Below, one piece after another: positions 1-8,687 of a DNA stretch of 42,472 nucleotides. Where the stretch lies: the NCBI GenBank assembly GCA_034440595.1, contig JAWXCH010000049.1, positions 1 through 42,472 of the forward strand, in the 5' to 3' direction. The notes below the pieces were generated by a model. It did no database searches, had not been told where the DNA came from, and worked only from the letters and a program-made list of their open reading frames with translations. The stretch is from JAWXCH01 sp034440595 (GTDB lineage Bacteria; Planctomycetota; Planctomycetia; Pirellulales; JALHPA01). Each line of letters begins with the position of its first letter. The first letter of the stretch is position 1. The translations under genes and the position numbers were made by a program.

Positions 1-151
1 CAATAAGGGAGGGCATCCGAACCCGCACCTGAGCGAAAAGATTAAGCCGCTCAATCTGAACGACCAGGAGAAGAAGGATTTGGTCGAGTTTATGAAGGAC
101 TGCACAGGGGATTTCCCCATGGTCGAGCAAGGTCGCTTGCCCGCGAAATAG
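1..151 (+). CDS. C-terminal fragment, probable di-heme cytochrome c peroxidase
   Basis: The reading frame is open from base 2 and ends with TAG at 149-151; the rest of the gene lies upstream of the window. The 49 residues seen run from NKGGHPNP through KPLNLNDQEKKDLVEF to a stop. This matches the usual end of MauG/CcpA-type di-heme cytochrome c peroxidases, where a G-G-x-P-N-P stretch is followed by 'LgLteeEkadLvaFLkaLtG'. Those proteins are periplasmic and use two c-type hemes. No heme-binding CxxCH is in the visible part, so the call rests on the tail only. Confidence 0.55.
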   Translation, partial: NKGGHPNPHLSEKIKPLNLNDQEKKDLVEFMKDCTGDFPMVEQGRLPAK

Positions 152-277
152 CGTGGTCCGACAAAACTGCTGATTACCGCTGGGAACCGCATACTCCTAA
201 CTGGTAAATGGGTGCCTGCGCGGAAGTACCTTTCGCTTGGCTCGGTTCATGCTTGGCATCATGCTTGACAACGGCAT

Positions 278-291
278 TCTGATGCATCAGA
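278..291. promoter_or_regulatory. 14-bp perfect palindrome upstream of floA
   Basis: TCTGATGCATCAGA is a perfect dyad. It lies just after a consensus TTGACA at 265-270, in the position of the spacer and -10 edge of a possible promoter. No good -10 hexamer is visible 16-18 bases downstream, so the promoter itself is doubtful. The dyad could be an operator for floA. The stretch 152-439 otherwise holds no gene I can support. Confidence 0.3.
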
Positions 292-439
292 CTGCGATCA
301 GAAGGTGTTATTGTCATTGACGATACGACTGCTGTTCATCGACAGTCGACGCACAGTCTTGTCAATGTTTGCACGAATGGGTTGGCACTGCTGGGTTGGC
401 TCTCATGGCGGCGAGTTTCTCTTTTATAAGCTCAAATAT

Positions 440-1504
440 ATGACCACTTTTTTGCATTCAGCCTTGCTGGCACAGCGGGGCAACCCCTGGGATATCGTCG
501 GGATCGTCGGGATCCTGGTGGTGCTGGTCCTGCTGATCATCATGTTCGCGGTAATGGCCAGGTACTTTCGACTGTGGATTCAGTCGGTCACGACCGGTGC
601 TGGAATTGGCATCTTTGATCTGCTGGGCATGACCTTTCGCAAGGTGAACCCGGCGGTGATTGTCCGCAGCAAGATTATGGCGGTGCAGGCAGGCCTTGGC
701 GACGAGACCGGCATCACCAGCAAGGCATTGGAGACGCACTATTTGTCCGGTGGTCGCGTGCCACTGGTAGTTCAAGCAATGATTGCCGCGAAGAAGGCCA
801 AGACGATCAGCCTGGACTATCGTCTGGCGACGGCGATCGATCTGGCAGGGCGCGATTGTCTGGAAGCGGTGCGGACTAGCGTGTATCCCAAAGTGATCGA
901 TTGCCCCGGCAAGGCATCTGGTCGCGATTCGCTGGATGCGGTGGCCAAGAACGGAATTCAGTTGAAGGTCAAAGCACGCGTTACGGTTCGTGCGAATCTG
1001 AATCAATTGATCGGTGGAGCGACCGAGGAAACGATCATCGCGCGTGTTGGCGAAGGAATTGTCAGTGCGATCGGCTCGTCGGACAATCATACCGATGTGC
1101 TGGAGAACCCTGACCGTATTTCCAAGGCGGTGCTGGCCAGACGGCTGGATTCGCAAACAGCTTTTGAGATTGTTTCCATCGATATTGCCGATGTGGACGT
1201 AGGGGATAACATTGGCGCTCGATTGCAGGCGGATCAGGCCGAAGCCGACATGCGGGTGGCGCGTGCCCGTGCCGAGGGACGCCGTTCGATGGCCGTGGCA
1301 CGCGAGCAGGAAATGCTCGCTGGCATTGAAGAGAGTCGCGCGAAGTTGGTCGAAGCTGAGGTTCAAGTACCGATGGCGATTGCCGAGGCTTTTCGCCAGG
1401 GAAACCTGGGAATCCTCGATTTTTACAAGTTGCGTAATGTTCAGGCCGACACAGAAATGCGACGTTCGATCGCTGGCGGTTCGTCGGCACCAGCCAGCAT
1501 GTAA
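440..1504 (+). CDS. floA: Flotillin-like protein FloA
   Basis: This 354-residue protein is a bacterial flotillin of the FloA (YqfA, UPF0365) family, a membrane scaffold of functional membrane microdomains. A hydrophobic hairpin or transmembrane segment occupies about residues 15-40 (IVGILVVLVLLIIMFAVMA). It is followed by the family hallmark FDLLGMTFRKVNPAVIV, a PHB/SPFH domain (AKNGIQLKVKARVTVRANL) and an Ala/Glu/Arg-rich coiled coil near residues 255-310. I chose the ATG at 440, which gives the family length; a GTG at 305 would add 45 residues without family features. The next gene, 84 bases downstream, encodes a membrane-anchored protein that may be its partner. Confidence 0.93.
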   Translation: MTTFLHSALLAQRGNPWDIVGIVGILVVLVLLIIMFAVMARYFRLWIQSVTTGAGIGIFDLLGMTFRKVNPAVIVRSKIMAVQAGLGDETGITSKALETHYLSGGRVPLVVQAMIAAKKAKTISLDYRLATAIDLAGRDCLEAVRTSVYPKVIDCPGKASGRDSLDAVAKNGIQLKVKARVTVRANLNQLIGGATEETIIARVGEGIVSAIGSSDNHTDVLENPDRISKAVLARRLDSQTAFEIVSIDIADVDVGDNIGARLQADQAEADMRVARARAEGRRSMAVAREQEMLAGIEESRAKLVEAEVQVPMAIAEAFRQGNLGILDFYKLRNVQADTEMRRSIAGGSSAPASM

Positions 1505-1588
1505 GAACTGGCAGGTCGCGGTGCATGCACCGTGCCGCATAGTACAATTTTGCCAGGGTGCCGATAACAATTGGCTGAGGAATTTGAG

Positions 1589-2404
1589 ATGATGTACTGC
1601 TCGTTGTTTTCCGACGCATCTCTATCTGCCCCAATTCTACTAGCCGCCGTAGAAGACTGGATTGTGCCAGTCACGATTGCCGTCTTGACCGGCTTCAGCA
1701 TGCTGCTGAATTTCGTCATGACTCAGTTGAAAGAGAGCGCCGCTAAAGCAGATCGGGAACGCCAGGCGAAGCAAGCGAATCGCGAAGGAGCGGCCGATGG
1801 CTTTGATCGCCCGGTAGGTCCTGCTGGCCGCGAGCGACAGGCACCTGCCAGCACGCCGGCTGAAGTGACCAATGAGATTGAAGAATTCCTCCGCCGGGCA
1901 GCGGCCAAGCGTGACGGGGCAACTTCGGGCCGACGCGAGCCGGCACCGAGCGAGCGAAAGCAGAATAAACAACAGCGGCCTAAGGCCGATCGCGAACCGC
2001 GCAAGCGACGCACTCCCGGTGGTCGCTCACCCGCCGGGCAGCCCGTCGTGGTTGCGGAGCTGGTCACGGAACAACGTCGTTCATCGTTTGACGATACCAG
2101 TAGAAACATATCTGGTGGTAGCGAACCTCGCTTTGTCGGCGGCCTGGAGGAGCGTTCACTTGCTCGCCAACCGCTAGGAACTATCGGCGGCACAGAGCGG
2201 TTGTCCGACTCTCTGCGCGACAACGTGTTTTCTCAACCATTTGGTCAGGATTCTCTAAAGACCACTCAGGCCGATCCCAATGCACCCGTCGTGGCACAGG
2301 TGGTGGGAACTCCATTAACAATTGCCGAACTACTACGCGGCGGCAATCTAAAACAGGCGATCATACTTAACGAAATTCTAACGCGGCCCGAAGAGCGGTG
2401 GTAA
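1589..2404 (+). CDS. Membrane-anchored charged protein next to floA
   Basis: I do not recognise a named family. The 271-residue product has one hydrophobic segment near residues 14-45 (DWIVPVTIAVLTGFSMLLNF). A long, very charged and probably disordered region rich in Arg, Lys, Gln, Ala and Pro follows to about residue 150. The C-terminus is more ordered, with TIAELLRGGNLKQAIILNEI. The start is the ATG at 1589 with TGAGG about 9 bases upstream; a TTG at 1571 is possible. Its position directly behind floA and its single membrane anchor suggest a microdomain-associated protein, but that is inference from neighbourhood. Confidence 0.7.
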   Translation: MMYCSLFSDASLSAPILLAAVEDWIVPVTIAVLTGFSMLLNFVMTQLKESAAKADRERQAKQANREGAADGFDRPVGPAGRERQAPASTPAEVTNEIEEFLRRAAAKRDGATSGRREPAPSERKQNKQQRPKADREPRKRRTPGGRSPAGQPVVVAELVTEQRRSSFDDTSRNISGGSEPRFVGGLEERSLARQPLGTIGGTERLSDSLRDNVFSQPFGQDSLKTTQADPNAPVVAQVVGTPLTIAELLRGGNLKQAIILNEILTRPEERW

Positions 2405-2463
2405 CCACGCTGTAGTAGAATTTCGACAATGTACACACATTGTATGAAAGGGCCTGGTTACCA

Positions 2464-3279
2464 ATGCGCGTCACTCATTTACTCAACTGCTATCTCTGGA
2501 TCGTCGCTGTGTCTTTCAATGCACAAACTGCGAAATCGGCGGAGATCGAAATCATAGCGCATCGTGGTGCGTCTTTCGACGCGCCGGAGAATACGCTGGC
2601 CGCAGTTAAGCTAGCCTGGAAGCAAAACGCCGATGCTGTTGAATTCGATGTGCAGTTGAGCCGCGATGGGCAGATTGTCTTGATGCACGATTTTGACACC
2701 AAACGAACCACCGGGCAGGTAGGCGTGGTGGCGCAGCAAGATTGGTCGCAACTGAAAAAACTGGATGCTGGCAGTTGGAAAGATGCAAAGTTTGCCGGCG
2801 AGAAGATTCCACTTCTGAGCGAAGTGCTGGCCACGGTACCAGCCGGCAAGCGCGTCTACATTGAGGTAAAATGTCCGCCCGCGATTACCACCGAGTTGAA
2901 AAAAGTGATTGAGGGGTCGAAGCTGGAACCATCTCAAACGGTCATTATCTGCTTCTCCGAAGAGGTCGTGGCGGCGGTGAAAAAGGAAATGCCCAATGTG
3001 CCGGCGTACTGGCTAGCAGACACGAAGGTGAACTCTCAACCCCCTTGGACAGCAGAGCGGTTGATTGCCGGCGCGCAAAAGGCAAACGCTGACGGAGTCG
3101 ACCTAAGAGCAGGGAGCGTGGTGACGAAGCAGCTCGTTCAGCAACTCAATAAGGCCAAATTACCGGTTTGCGTCTGGACGGTGAACGACCCGTTGTTGGC
3201 GAAGCAAATGATCGAGGCGGGAGTGATTGGCATCACCACGGATCGGCCGCAGTGGATGCACGAGCAGTTGAAGAAGTAA
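2464..3279 (+). CDS. Glycerophosphodiester phosphodiesterase, exported
   Basis: This 271-residue GDPD-family enzyme hydrolyses glycerophosphodiesters to glycerol-3-phosphate and an alcohol. An N-terminal signal peptide (about residues 1-26, ending near AKSA) sends it to the periplasm. The catalytic signature is complete: HRG at 33-35, PENT at 41-44, the metal ligands E60 and D62 in VEFDVQ, and the second histidine H75 in LMHD. The C-terminal VCVWTVND and GITTDRP are also typical. The chosen ATG at 2464 has AAAGGG about 11 bases upstream. It converges on glcF with only 27 bases between the stop codons. Confidence 0.92.
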   Translation: MRVTHLLNCYLWIVAVSFNAQTAKSAEIEIIAHRGASFDAPENTLAAVKLAWKQNADAVEFDVQLSRDGQIVLMHDFDTKRTTGQVGVVAQQDWSQLKKLDAGSWKDAKFAGEKIPLLSEVLATVPAGKRVYIEVKCPPAITTELKKVIEGSKLEPSQTVIICFSEEVVAAVKKEMPNVPAYWLADTKVNSQPPWTAERLIAGAQKANADGVDLRAGSVVTKQLVQQLNKAKLPVCVWTVNDPLLAKQMIEAGVIGITTDRPQWMHEQLKK

Positions 3280-3306
3280 AGTTAATTGGCTTACCCACCC
3301 GCAACT

Positions 3307-4761
3307 TTAGAACTTCAACTTCTCATTTCGATAGCTCAGATCAAGGAGTTCGATCGGGTGCCCGATCCAGAACTTTTCGCCCTGCTGTCGGGCTTCGCGC
3401 GCGATCTGTAACAGGCAACCGGCGTTGGCGGTTATCACCGCTCGGGCACCAGTGCTGATGATATTGTCCAGCTTGCGGCGACTGAGTCGACCGGCCATTT
3501 CCGGTTGCGTCAGGTTGTAGGTACCGGCCGCACCGCAGCACAGCTCACTTTCAGGTAGCTCTCGCAGTTCAAGGCCTGGTATCTGCGCCAGAATCCGGCG
3601 CGGGGCGTCTTTGATTTTCTGAGCATGTACCAGATGGCAGGCGTCGTGGTAGGTAGCCGTCAGAGCAATCTCGCCGGTCGGCTTGACGATGCCAAGTTTG
3701 TCCAGAAATTCGTGAATGTCCTGAATCTTGCTGGCAAAGCGCTCGCGTTGTGGCTGCATTTCGTCGTGCCAGTGGTGACCATAATCCTTGAGCATGGCCC
3801 CGCAACCGGCGATGTTCACAATCACCGCATCGACATCGTCGGTAGCAAAAGCAGCCAAGTTCTGACTAGCCATCTGGCGGGCCGGTTCGCTGCTACCGGC
3901 ATGGAAGTGAATCGCACCGCAACAAACCTGCTCGCGCGGAATCAGCACGTCGCAACCGTTCTGCTGAAGCACACGGACGGTGGCCCAGTGCGTTTGACGG
4001 AACATCACGTCCCCAATGCAGCCGGTGAACAGTGCAACACGGGCACGACGTTTGCCAATGGCCGGAGCAAATGTTGGCAGGTCTTTTTGCCGCCGCTGCG
4101 GCGGGGGCAGCATGCGCACCAACTGCTGTAACCGGGATGGCAGCAGATTCAGCAGGCGAGTTTTCTCCAACAGCGCGACCAAACCGAGCCGCTGTGCAAT
4201 CCGCGCTGGCCAAAGTGCCAGCCGCATCCGCTTGGGATAGGGGAAGATTCCGAACAGGATCCAGCGGTGAAACCAGTCATCGCTGCGCTGCGGGCCGTCG
4301 GATTGTTGCTCCATGGCCACGCGGAACGGCTCGATCAGCTTGCCATATTGCACCCCGGACGGACAGGCCGTCTCACACGAGCGACAATCGAGACAGAGTT
4401 CGAGATGCCCGCGCACCTTGTCGTCCAGTTCTATGCGCCGGTCAGTGACCGCGCGCATCAGGTAAATCCGCCCGCGTGGGCTATCGTTCTCGTCCCCTAA
4501 TTCGGCATAAGTCGGGCAGGCGGCGGTACATAGCCCACAATGCACGCAATCGAGAAACAAGTCGTAGTCGATCTTTGCACCGGCGGTAGGAGGCAGAGAT
4601 CTGCCAGGCGGCGGTGACGTAGTCGGTGGCGCAGTACTCGACGGTGCAATACTAAACGGCGCAGTATCGGACGGTGCAGGCATCGGCGACAAGTTGTCGT
4701 CGACCTGACTGTCAACGGTTGATGCGGTATCAGAATGTGGCGAATTACTGGCCAAGAGCAA
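3307..4761 (-). CDS. glcF: Glycolate oxidase, iron-sulfur subunit GlcF
   Basis: This is the electron-transfer subunit of the GlcDEF complex, which oxidises glycolate (or D-lactate) to the 2-oxo acid. Two [4Fe-4S] motifs are intact: C72-x2-C75-x2-C78-x3-C82-P and C123-x2-C126-x2-C129-x3-C133-P. Two CCG domains follow, with CCGAIHFHAG and CCGAAGTYNL. The start is a TTG at 4761 behind AGG-AGGACT-like sequence, 8 bases after the glcE stop; a TTG two codons later is equally possible. The first 60 residues form an odd Ser/Thr/Pro/Ala-rich tail that precedes the family start. It is the last gene of a minus-strand glcD-glcE-glcF operon. Confidence 0.93.
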   Translation of the reverse strand: MLLASNSPHSDTASTVDSQVDDNLSPMPAPSDTAPFSIAPSSTAPPTTSPPPGRSLPPTAGAKIDYDLFLDCVHCGLCTAACPTYAELGDENDSPRGRIYLMRAVTDRRIELDDKVRGHLELCLDCRSCETACPSGVQYGKLIEPFRVAMEQQSDGPQRSDDWFHRWILFGIFPYPKRMRLALWPARIAQRLGLVALLEKTRLLNLLPSRLQQLVRMLPPPQRRQKDLPTFAPAIGKRRARVALFTGCIGDVMFRQTHWATVRVLQQNGCDVLIPREQVCCGAIHFHAGSSEPARQMASQNLAAFATDDVDAVIVNIAGCGAMLKDYGHHWHDEMQPQRERFASKIQDIHEFLDKLGIVKPTGEIALTATYHDACHLVHAQKIKDAPRRILAQIPGLELRELPESELCCGAAGTYNLTQPEMAGRLSRRKLDNIISTGARAVITANAGCLLQIAREARQQGEKFWIGHPIELLDLSYRNEKLKF

Positions 4762-4769
4762 AGTCCTGC

Positions 4770-6008
4770 CTATGAACTGGTGAAAACAAAACGGTCAGGA
4801 TTCAGGATGCCTTGCGGATCAAACTGTTGCTTGACCCGCTGCATCAGCATAACAGAATCCCCCAGATGTCCCCAGGTAGCCTGCCGCGTGAGTTCGTTGG
4901 CAAAAGCACTGCGGAGAACGATCGCGCTACCACCATCCTGACGTGCAACAGGTTGTAATTGTCCAATCAGATCGCGCGACACATGCTGACTCTTGAACGT
5001 GGGAAAGCGAATATGAAGGATTCCGTTGCCGGCGTGGGATTGGATCGATGCCTGTGGATCGATTTGCCGCACGAGTTCAATGTAGGACAACAGTCGGCTC
5101 GGGCGAACCGATGCTCGCAGCACCATCTCTGCATCACCGCTGGCTGGAAACTGCGTGATGCGCGCGAGCAGCTCGCCGGATTGTTGTGGCGATAAAGTTC
5201 GCTGTGAAAGCGTGTGTTTGTGCCACTGCTCGGCGATGGTTTTTGTCATCCAGTCGACCTCTGGCGTGGTTCCTTCCAGTAATACAGCGAGGTGGCCGTA
5301 AGCGTGCGGGGGCAGATCGCCTAGTAGCGGATCATTCCGCCACGCAGGACCAATCAGCAGCTCGATCGCCTGTGCCGGGACTTCGGAGCGACTCAGTTCA
5401 GTCAGTAAGATATCTGCCTGCTCGGCATTGTGCAGTTCAGCAACCATGAAGATCGATTGCTTTACGACCGGCTTGACCTTTAGCGTGATTTGCGTGATGA
5501 CCCCCAGCGTCCCTAGCGAACCGATCAGTAGCTTGCAGAAGTCGTACCCGGCGACATTCTTGACAACGCGTCCGCCCGCTTTGAAAGGAGTTCCACGACC
5601 ATCCACGGCAGAAATTCCGATAACGTAGTCGCGCAAAGTTCCTTGTCCGAGCCGACGAGGTCCGCTGGTATCGGTCGCGATCATACCGCCGAGTGTCGCC
5701 GCTTCATGATCGGGCACATCGATCGGCAGAGTCTGCCCCTGCGCCGCCAATGCCACTTGCAATTGAGGCATGCGAATACCGGCCTCGACGGTGATCGTCA
5801 TGTCCTGCGCAGGGTAGTCGATGATGCGCGAGAGACCTGTGACATTCAGGCCAGTACCGGAACGGCGCGCCGGCATGCCGTAGTCCAGGGCGGTTGCTCC
5901 ACCAATGGGATAGACCGCCGTTCCGCTTGCCGCGCAGTTTCGCACCAGCTCGACCAATTCGGCCTGTTCGGCGGGTGTGACAGTTTCGGTGAGCGGAAGG
6001 GAGTGCAT
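4770..6008 (-). CDS. glcE: Glycolate oxidase, FAD-binding subunit GlcE
   Basis: This 412-residue protein is the smaller FAD-binding subunit of glycolate oxidase. The PCMH-type FAD domain fills the N-terminal half, with YPIGGATALDYG near residue 34, the GLSRIIDYPAQDMTITVEAG stretch and GTLRDYVIG. The C-terminal half is the less conserved FAD-oxidase-like part. It sits between glcD, 107 bases upstream, and glcF, 8 bases downstream, so the three are very likely one transcript. The 107-base gap to glcD contains one copy of a palindromic repeat that also occurs near purN. Confidence 0.93.
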   Translation of the reverse strand: MHSLPLTETVTPAEQAELVELVRNCAASGTAVYPIGGATALDYGMPARRSGTGLNVTGLSRIIDYPAQDMTITVEAGIRMPQLQVALAAQGQTLPIDVPDHEAATLGGMIATDTSGPRRLGQGTLRDYVIGISAVDGRGTPFKAGGRVVKNVAGYDFCKLLIGSLGTLGVITQITLKVKPVVKQSIFMVAELHNAEQADILLTELSRSEVPAQAIELLIGPAWRNDPLLGDLPPHAYGHLAVLLEGTTPEVDWMTKTIAEQWHKHTLSQRTLSPQQSGELLARITQFPASGDAEMVLRASVRPSRLLSYIELVRQIDPQASIQSHAGNGILHIRFPTFKSQHVSRDLIGQLQPVARQDGGSAIVLRSAFANELTRQATWGHLGDSVMLMQRVKQQFDPQGILNPDRFVFTSS

Positions 6009-6071
6009 ATGCTTGATCGTGACCAGGACTAATTATGCAGTTGGATGGTCGTGGGAATAAGGTCCGACAAA

Positions 6072-6099
6072 ATTCGCACTGGCGGAGCCAGTGGCACAC
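6072..6099. repeat. 28-bp palindromic dispersed repeat, copy 1
   Basis: These 28 bases are identical, in inverted orientation, to 32418-32445. The core is a perfect hairpin: 7-bp arms CACTGGC and GCCAGTG at 6077-6083 and 6087-6093 around a 3-base loop. A second partial unit, CAGTGGCACA, follows directly at 6102-6111. It lies in the gap between glcD and glcE. The form resembles a REP-like element, but only two full copies are visible in this window. Confidence 0.75.
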
Positions 6100-6115
6100 T
6101 TGCAGTGGCACATTA

Positions 6116-7567
6116 TTACATCGCCGCCCTGCGGCCAGGGTGGCGTTGCTCTAGCCCGCAAGCGCCGGCGGTTGGCAGCATTTTGGCCGGGCTGAGCAGA
6201 CCATCTGGGTTAAATGCAATGCGAAATCGTTCCATGGCCGCCAGATCCTCTTCAGTAAATAGTTTGCGCATGAAGCTGATTTTTTCCACGCCAATGCCAT
6301 GTTCGCCGGTCACGCTTCCGCCACAGGCGATGCACTCGTCCAATATCTCTTCGCTGGCTTGCAGCACGCGGCGAGTCTGTTCGGGATCGCGTTCGTCAAA
6401 CAGCAAAATCGGATGGATATTGCCGTCGCCGGCGTGAAAGACATTGACCACTCGGATCTGATACTTGGCACTGATCGCCAGAATTCGCTGCAAGATATGC
6501 GGCAGTTTGGTACGCGGTACGACTCCATCCTGTGTGCAATAGCTAGGACTGAGCCGACCAACAGCACCAAAGGCTTGCTTGCGGCACTTCCAAAGTTTTT
6601 GTCGCTCATTGGCGTCTTGGGCCTGACGAACTTCGCGAGCCTTGTTCTGCATGCATAGCTCGACGATTTCATCGCGCTGCGCATCAAGGCCGGCCTCCAA
6701 GCCGTCAACTTCGATGAGCAGTATTGCATGAGCATCGAGCGGAAATCCAAATTGAAACGCTTCTTCGACGGCGACCAGAATACCCTGGTCCATCATCTCC
6801 AAGGCCGCAGGAATAATTCCGGCACCGATGATGGCGCTGATCGAATTCGTTGCATCATCGACCGAATCATAGATGGCCAGCATCGTGCGCCAGCCTTGTG
6901 GATTACGCGTCAGTCGAACCCAGGCCTTGGTCACGATGGCCAAAGTTCCTTCGCTGCCGACAATCGAACCGACCAGATCCAGACCGGGCGTGCTTTCACA
7001 CGGACCTCCGAGCTGCATGATCGAACCATCGGCCAGAACCACTTCAATTCCCAGCACGTGATTGACCGTGACACCGTATTTCAACGTATGTGGCCCGCCG
7101 GAATTGGTGGCCACATTGCCCCCTATTGTGCAGGCTCCCTGACTGGAAGGATCCGGCGCATAATGAAAGCCGGTGCCACGCAGCGCCTGATTCAACCAGA
7201 TATTCACCACGCCAGACTGCACCACGGCATAGCGGTCGCGAATATTGATCTCTTCAATGCGCTTCATGCGCGTCATTGCGAGCATGATCCCGCCCCCGAC
7301 CGGCAAGCACCCCCCTGCCAGACTAGTGCCAGCGCCACGCGGCACGACAGGGACCCGATGCTCATTGGCTAGACGGACAATCTCAGCAACCTGATAAACA
7401 CTGCTGGGGAATACCACAACGTCCGGGCACGTTTTCTCAATCACGAATCCGTCGCACTCATAGACCAGCATTTCGGACTTTGCAGACAGAACAGCATCGT
7501 TGCCAACGATACGTTGGAGTCCAGCGATCAGGCCAGGAAGTTCCGCCGGAAGCATCATGACAGCCAT
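6116..7567 (-). CDS. glcD: Glycolate oxidase, FAD-linked catalytic subunit GlcD
   Basis: This 483-residue subunit belongs to the VAO/PCMH flavoprotein family and carries out substrate oxidation in GlcDEF. The FAD-binding domain shows PVVPRGAGTSLAGG near residue 77, APDPSSQGACTIGG and VGSEGTLAIVT. The C-terminal FAD-oxidase_C domain has HAGDGNIHP and GSVTGEHGIGVEK, which carry the conserved active-site histidines. Length is normal for GlcD. It is the first gene of the glcDEF operon. The ATG at 7565-7567 has no strong Shine-Dalgarno sequence; two further Met codons lie within the first five residues. Confidence 0.94.
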   Translation of the reverse strand: MAVMMLPAELPGLIAGLQRIVGNDAVLSAKSEMLVYECDGFVIEKTCPDVVVFPSSVYQVAEIVRLANEHRVPVVPRGAGTSLAGGCLPVGGGIMLAMTRMKRIEEINIRDRYAVVQSGVVNIWLNQALRGTGFHYAPDPSSQGACTIGGNVATNSGGPHTLKYGVTVNHVLGIEVVLADGSIMQLGGPCESTPGLDLVGSIVGSEGTLAIVTKAWVRLTRNPQGWRTMLAIYDSVDDATNSISAIIGAGIIPAALEMMDQGILVAVEEAFQFGFPLDAHAILLIEVDGLEAGLDAQRDEIVELCMQNKAREVRQAQDANERQKLWKCRKQAFGAVGRLSPSYCTQDGVVPRTKLPHILQRILAISAKYQIRVVNVFHAGDGNIHPILLFDERDPEQTRRVLQASEEILDECIACGGSVTGEHGIGVEKISFMRKLFTEEDLAAMERFRIAFNPDGLLSPAKMLPTAGACGLEQRHPGRRAAM

Positions 7568-7818
7568 TCGTTAAGTATCAGAAAAAAGGTGGCGCAAACT
7601 GGACACTTTCGGAGCCAGCAATCCGTTGCGCTCAATCAACAACTGGTATTGCTGCAGCAATTCATCCGACTAGGCTGGTGAATGATCGTCACATTGCTGT
7701 GAATTTAACTGCTGTAATTATAAGAGATATTCTACCGCTCGCCACTGGCGTTCAATGTGCGGCAAAAAGGAGTTCAGTGGGCCGCACGGCACCAGTGGAA
7801 CTGTCAGCGGCAAAGCAG

Positions 7819-8472
7819 CTAGTGCTGAATAGGGAAGCTGGCTTCGTAGGCCAAACCTTGGACAAAGTTCTTAGCCTGAATGTATTCAGATGGTTGATAC
7901 TGATCGATGTTAGCAACGACTAGCTTGACCAGGCCTTTGCAGGTGCTTTGAATCTGGTTGTAGGTGCTCATGCCAATATTGCCACGCTGTGCGGCGCGCA
8001 CTTCAAACAACTGATCCAGCTTGCTAATTTCTGGATTGTATTGCTCATCTCGCAGTCCCATGGGCCAGGCGATCTGTCCTGTCAGTGGATCTAATTGGCT
8101 CGGTGTGGGGCGTTTAGGAGCATTATCGTTGGCAATTTTGTAAAGCTGATCGGACGATAATTGCGGTGCCGCCTCAGCAGCGCGCGCCTCTCGATTGACG
8201 CGACGCATCTCAAAATACGTGTTGGTGTACTTCAGATGGTTGTCCAGGTTCTGTGAACGAGCCTGTTCGACGTTGATCGCCGCAGCCGAATTCATTAAGT
8301 TCGCCTGACCTTGGGACTGAATGACATTAGCCATACCGTTGGCATAACTCTCCCCGGCGGTCGAAGCGTGGTAGCCGCCCCCCCACCCGTACCCGCCATC
8401 CCATTGACCATAAGTCACGGTTCCGCTTACCAGTAGGAACAGAACGGCTATCAAGCGAATTGCAGAGGTCAT
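7819..8472 (-). CDS. Exported protein of unknown function
   Basis: No family is recognised. The 217-residue product starts at the ATG at 8470-8472 with GGGA 8 bases upstream and has a clear signal peptide (about residues 1-22, ending near VTYGQ). A short Gly/Tyr/Trp-rich segment (GGYGWGGGYH) comes next. The rest is a mostly helical region with many Asn, Gln and Ala residues and a LDPLTGQIAWPMGLR stretch near residue 130. Similar exported proteins with a 'DPLTGxIxWPxxL' motif are common in planctomycetes as far as I know. It is divergent from the HEAT-repeat gene. Confidence 0.75.
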   Translation of the reverse strand: MTSAIRLIAVLFLLVSGTVTYGQWDGGYGWGGGYHASTAGESYANGMANVIQSQGQANLMNSAAAINVEQARSQNLDNHLKYTNTYFEMRRVNREARAAEAAPQLSSDQLYKIANDNAPKRPTPSQLDPLTGQIAWPMGLRDEQYNPEISKLDQLFEVRAAQRGNIGMSTYNQIQSTCKGLVKLVVANIDQYQPSEYIQAKNFVQGLAYEASFPIQH

Positions 8473-8584
8473 GGATATATCCCAATTTGTCAAACCAAGT
8501 CCAGTTATCAGGCCGGTACGCTCAGATGCTGCACCACGAGAATTGTCAAAACAAAACCAAGTAAAAATAGAGTGGTTGGCACAA

Positions 8585-8614
8585 TTGAGGTGACTGGCGA
8601 TTTCATACTATAAT
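8585..8614 (+). promoter_or_regulatory. Sigma70-type promoter for the HEAT-repeat gene
   Basis: TTGAGG at 8585-8590 and a perfect TATAAT at 8609-8614 are separated by 18 bases. The predicted start of transcription is near 8621, leaving an untranslated leader of about 65 bases before the ATG at 8688. The region is AT-rich compared with its surroundings. Confidence 0.5.
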
Positions 8615-8687
8615 ACTCTATCGGACATCGGTCGCCAAATTGGCGGCCCTGAAAATTCTCAACCCTCTTTTCCGGGGAATTCATCGC

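Noticed and set aside
458..1570. Long minus-strand open frame of 370 codons opposite floA
   Set aside because: The opposite strand encodes a clear FloA; the antisense frame has His/Arg/Gln-rich composition, no family features and no ribosome site.
3307..7567. Functional link between glcDEF and the BMC operon (lactate oxidation)
   Set aside because: GlcDEF-type enzymes can oxidise D-lactate in some organisms, but the loci are 26 kb apart, on opposite strands and the BMC product would be L-lactate, so there is no direct support.
8609..8614. Divergent promoter for the minus-strand exported protein
   Set aside because: The perfect TATAAT belongs to a plus-strand pair; no good matching boxes were seen on the minus strand in the same gap.
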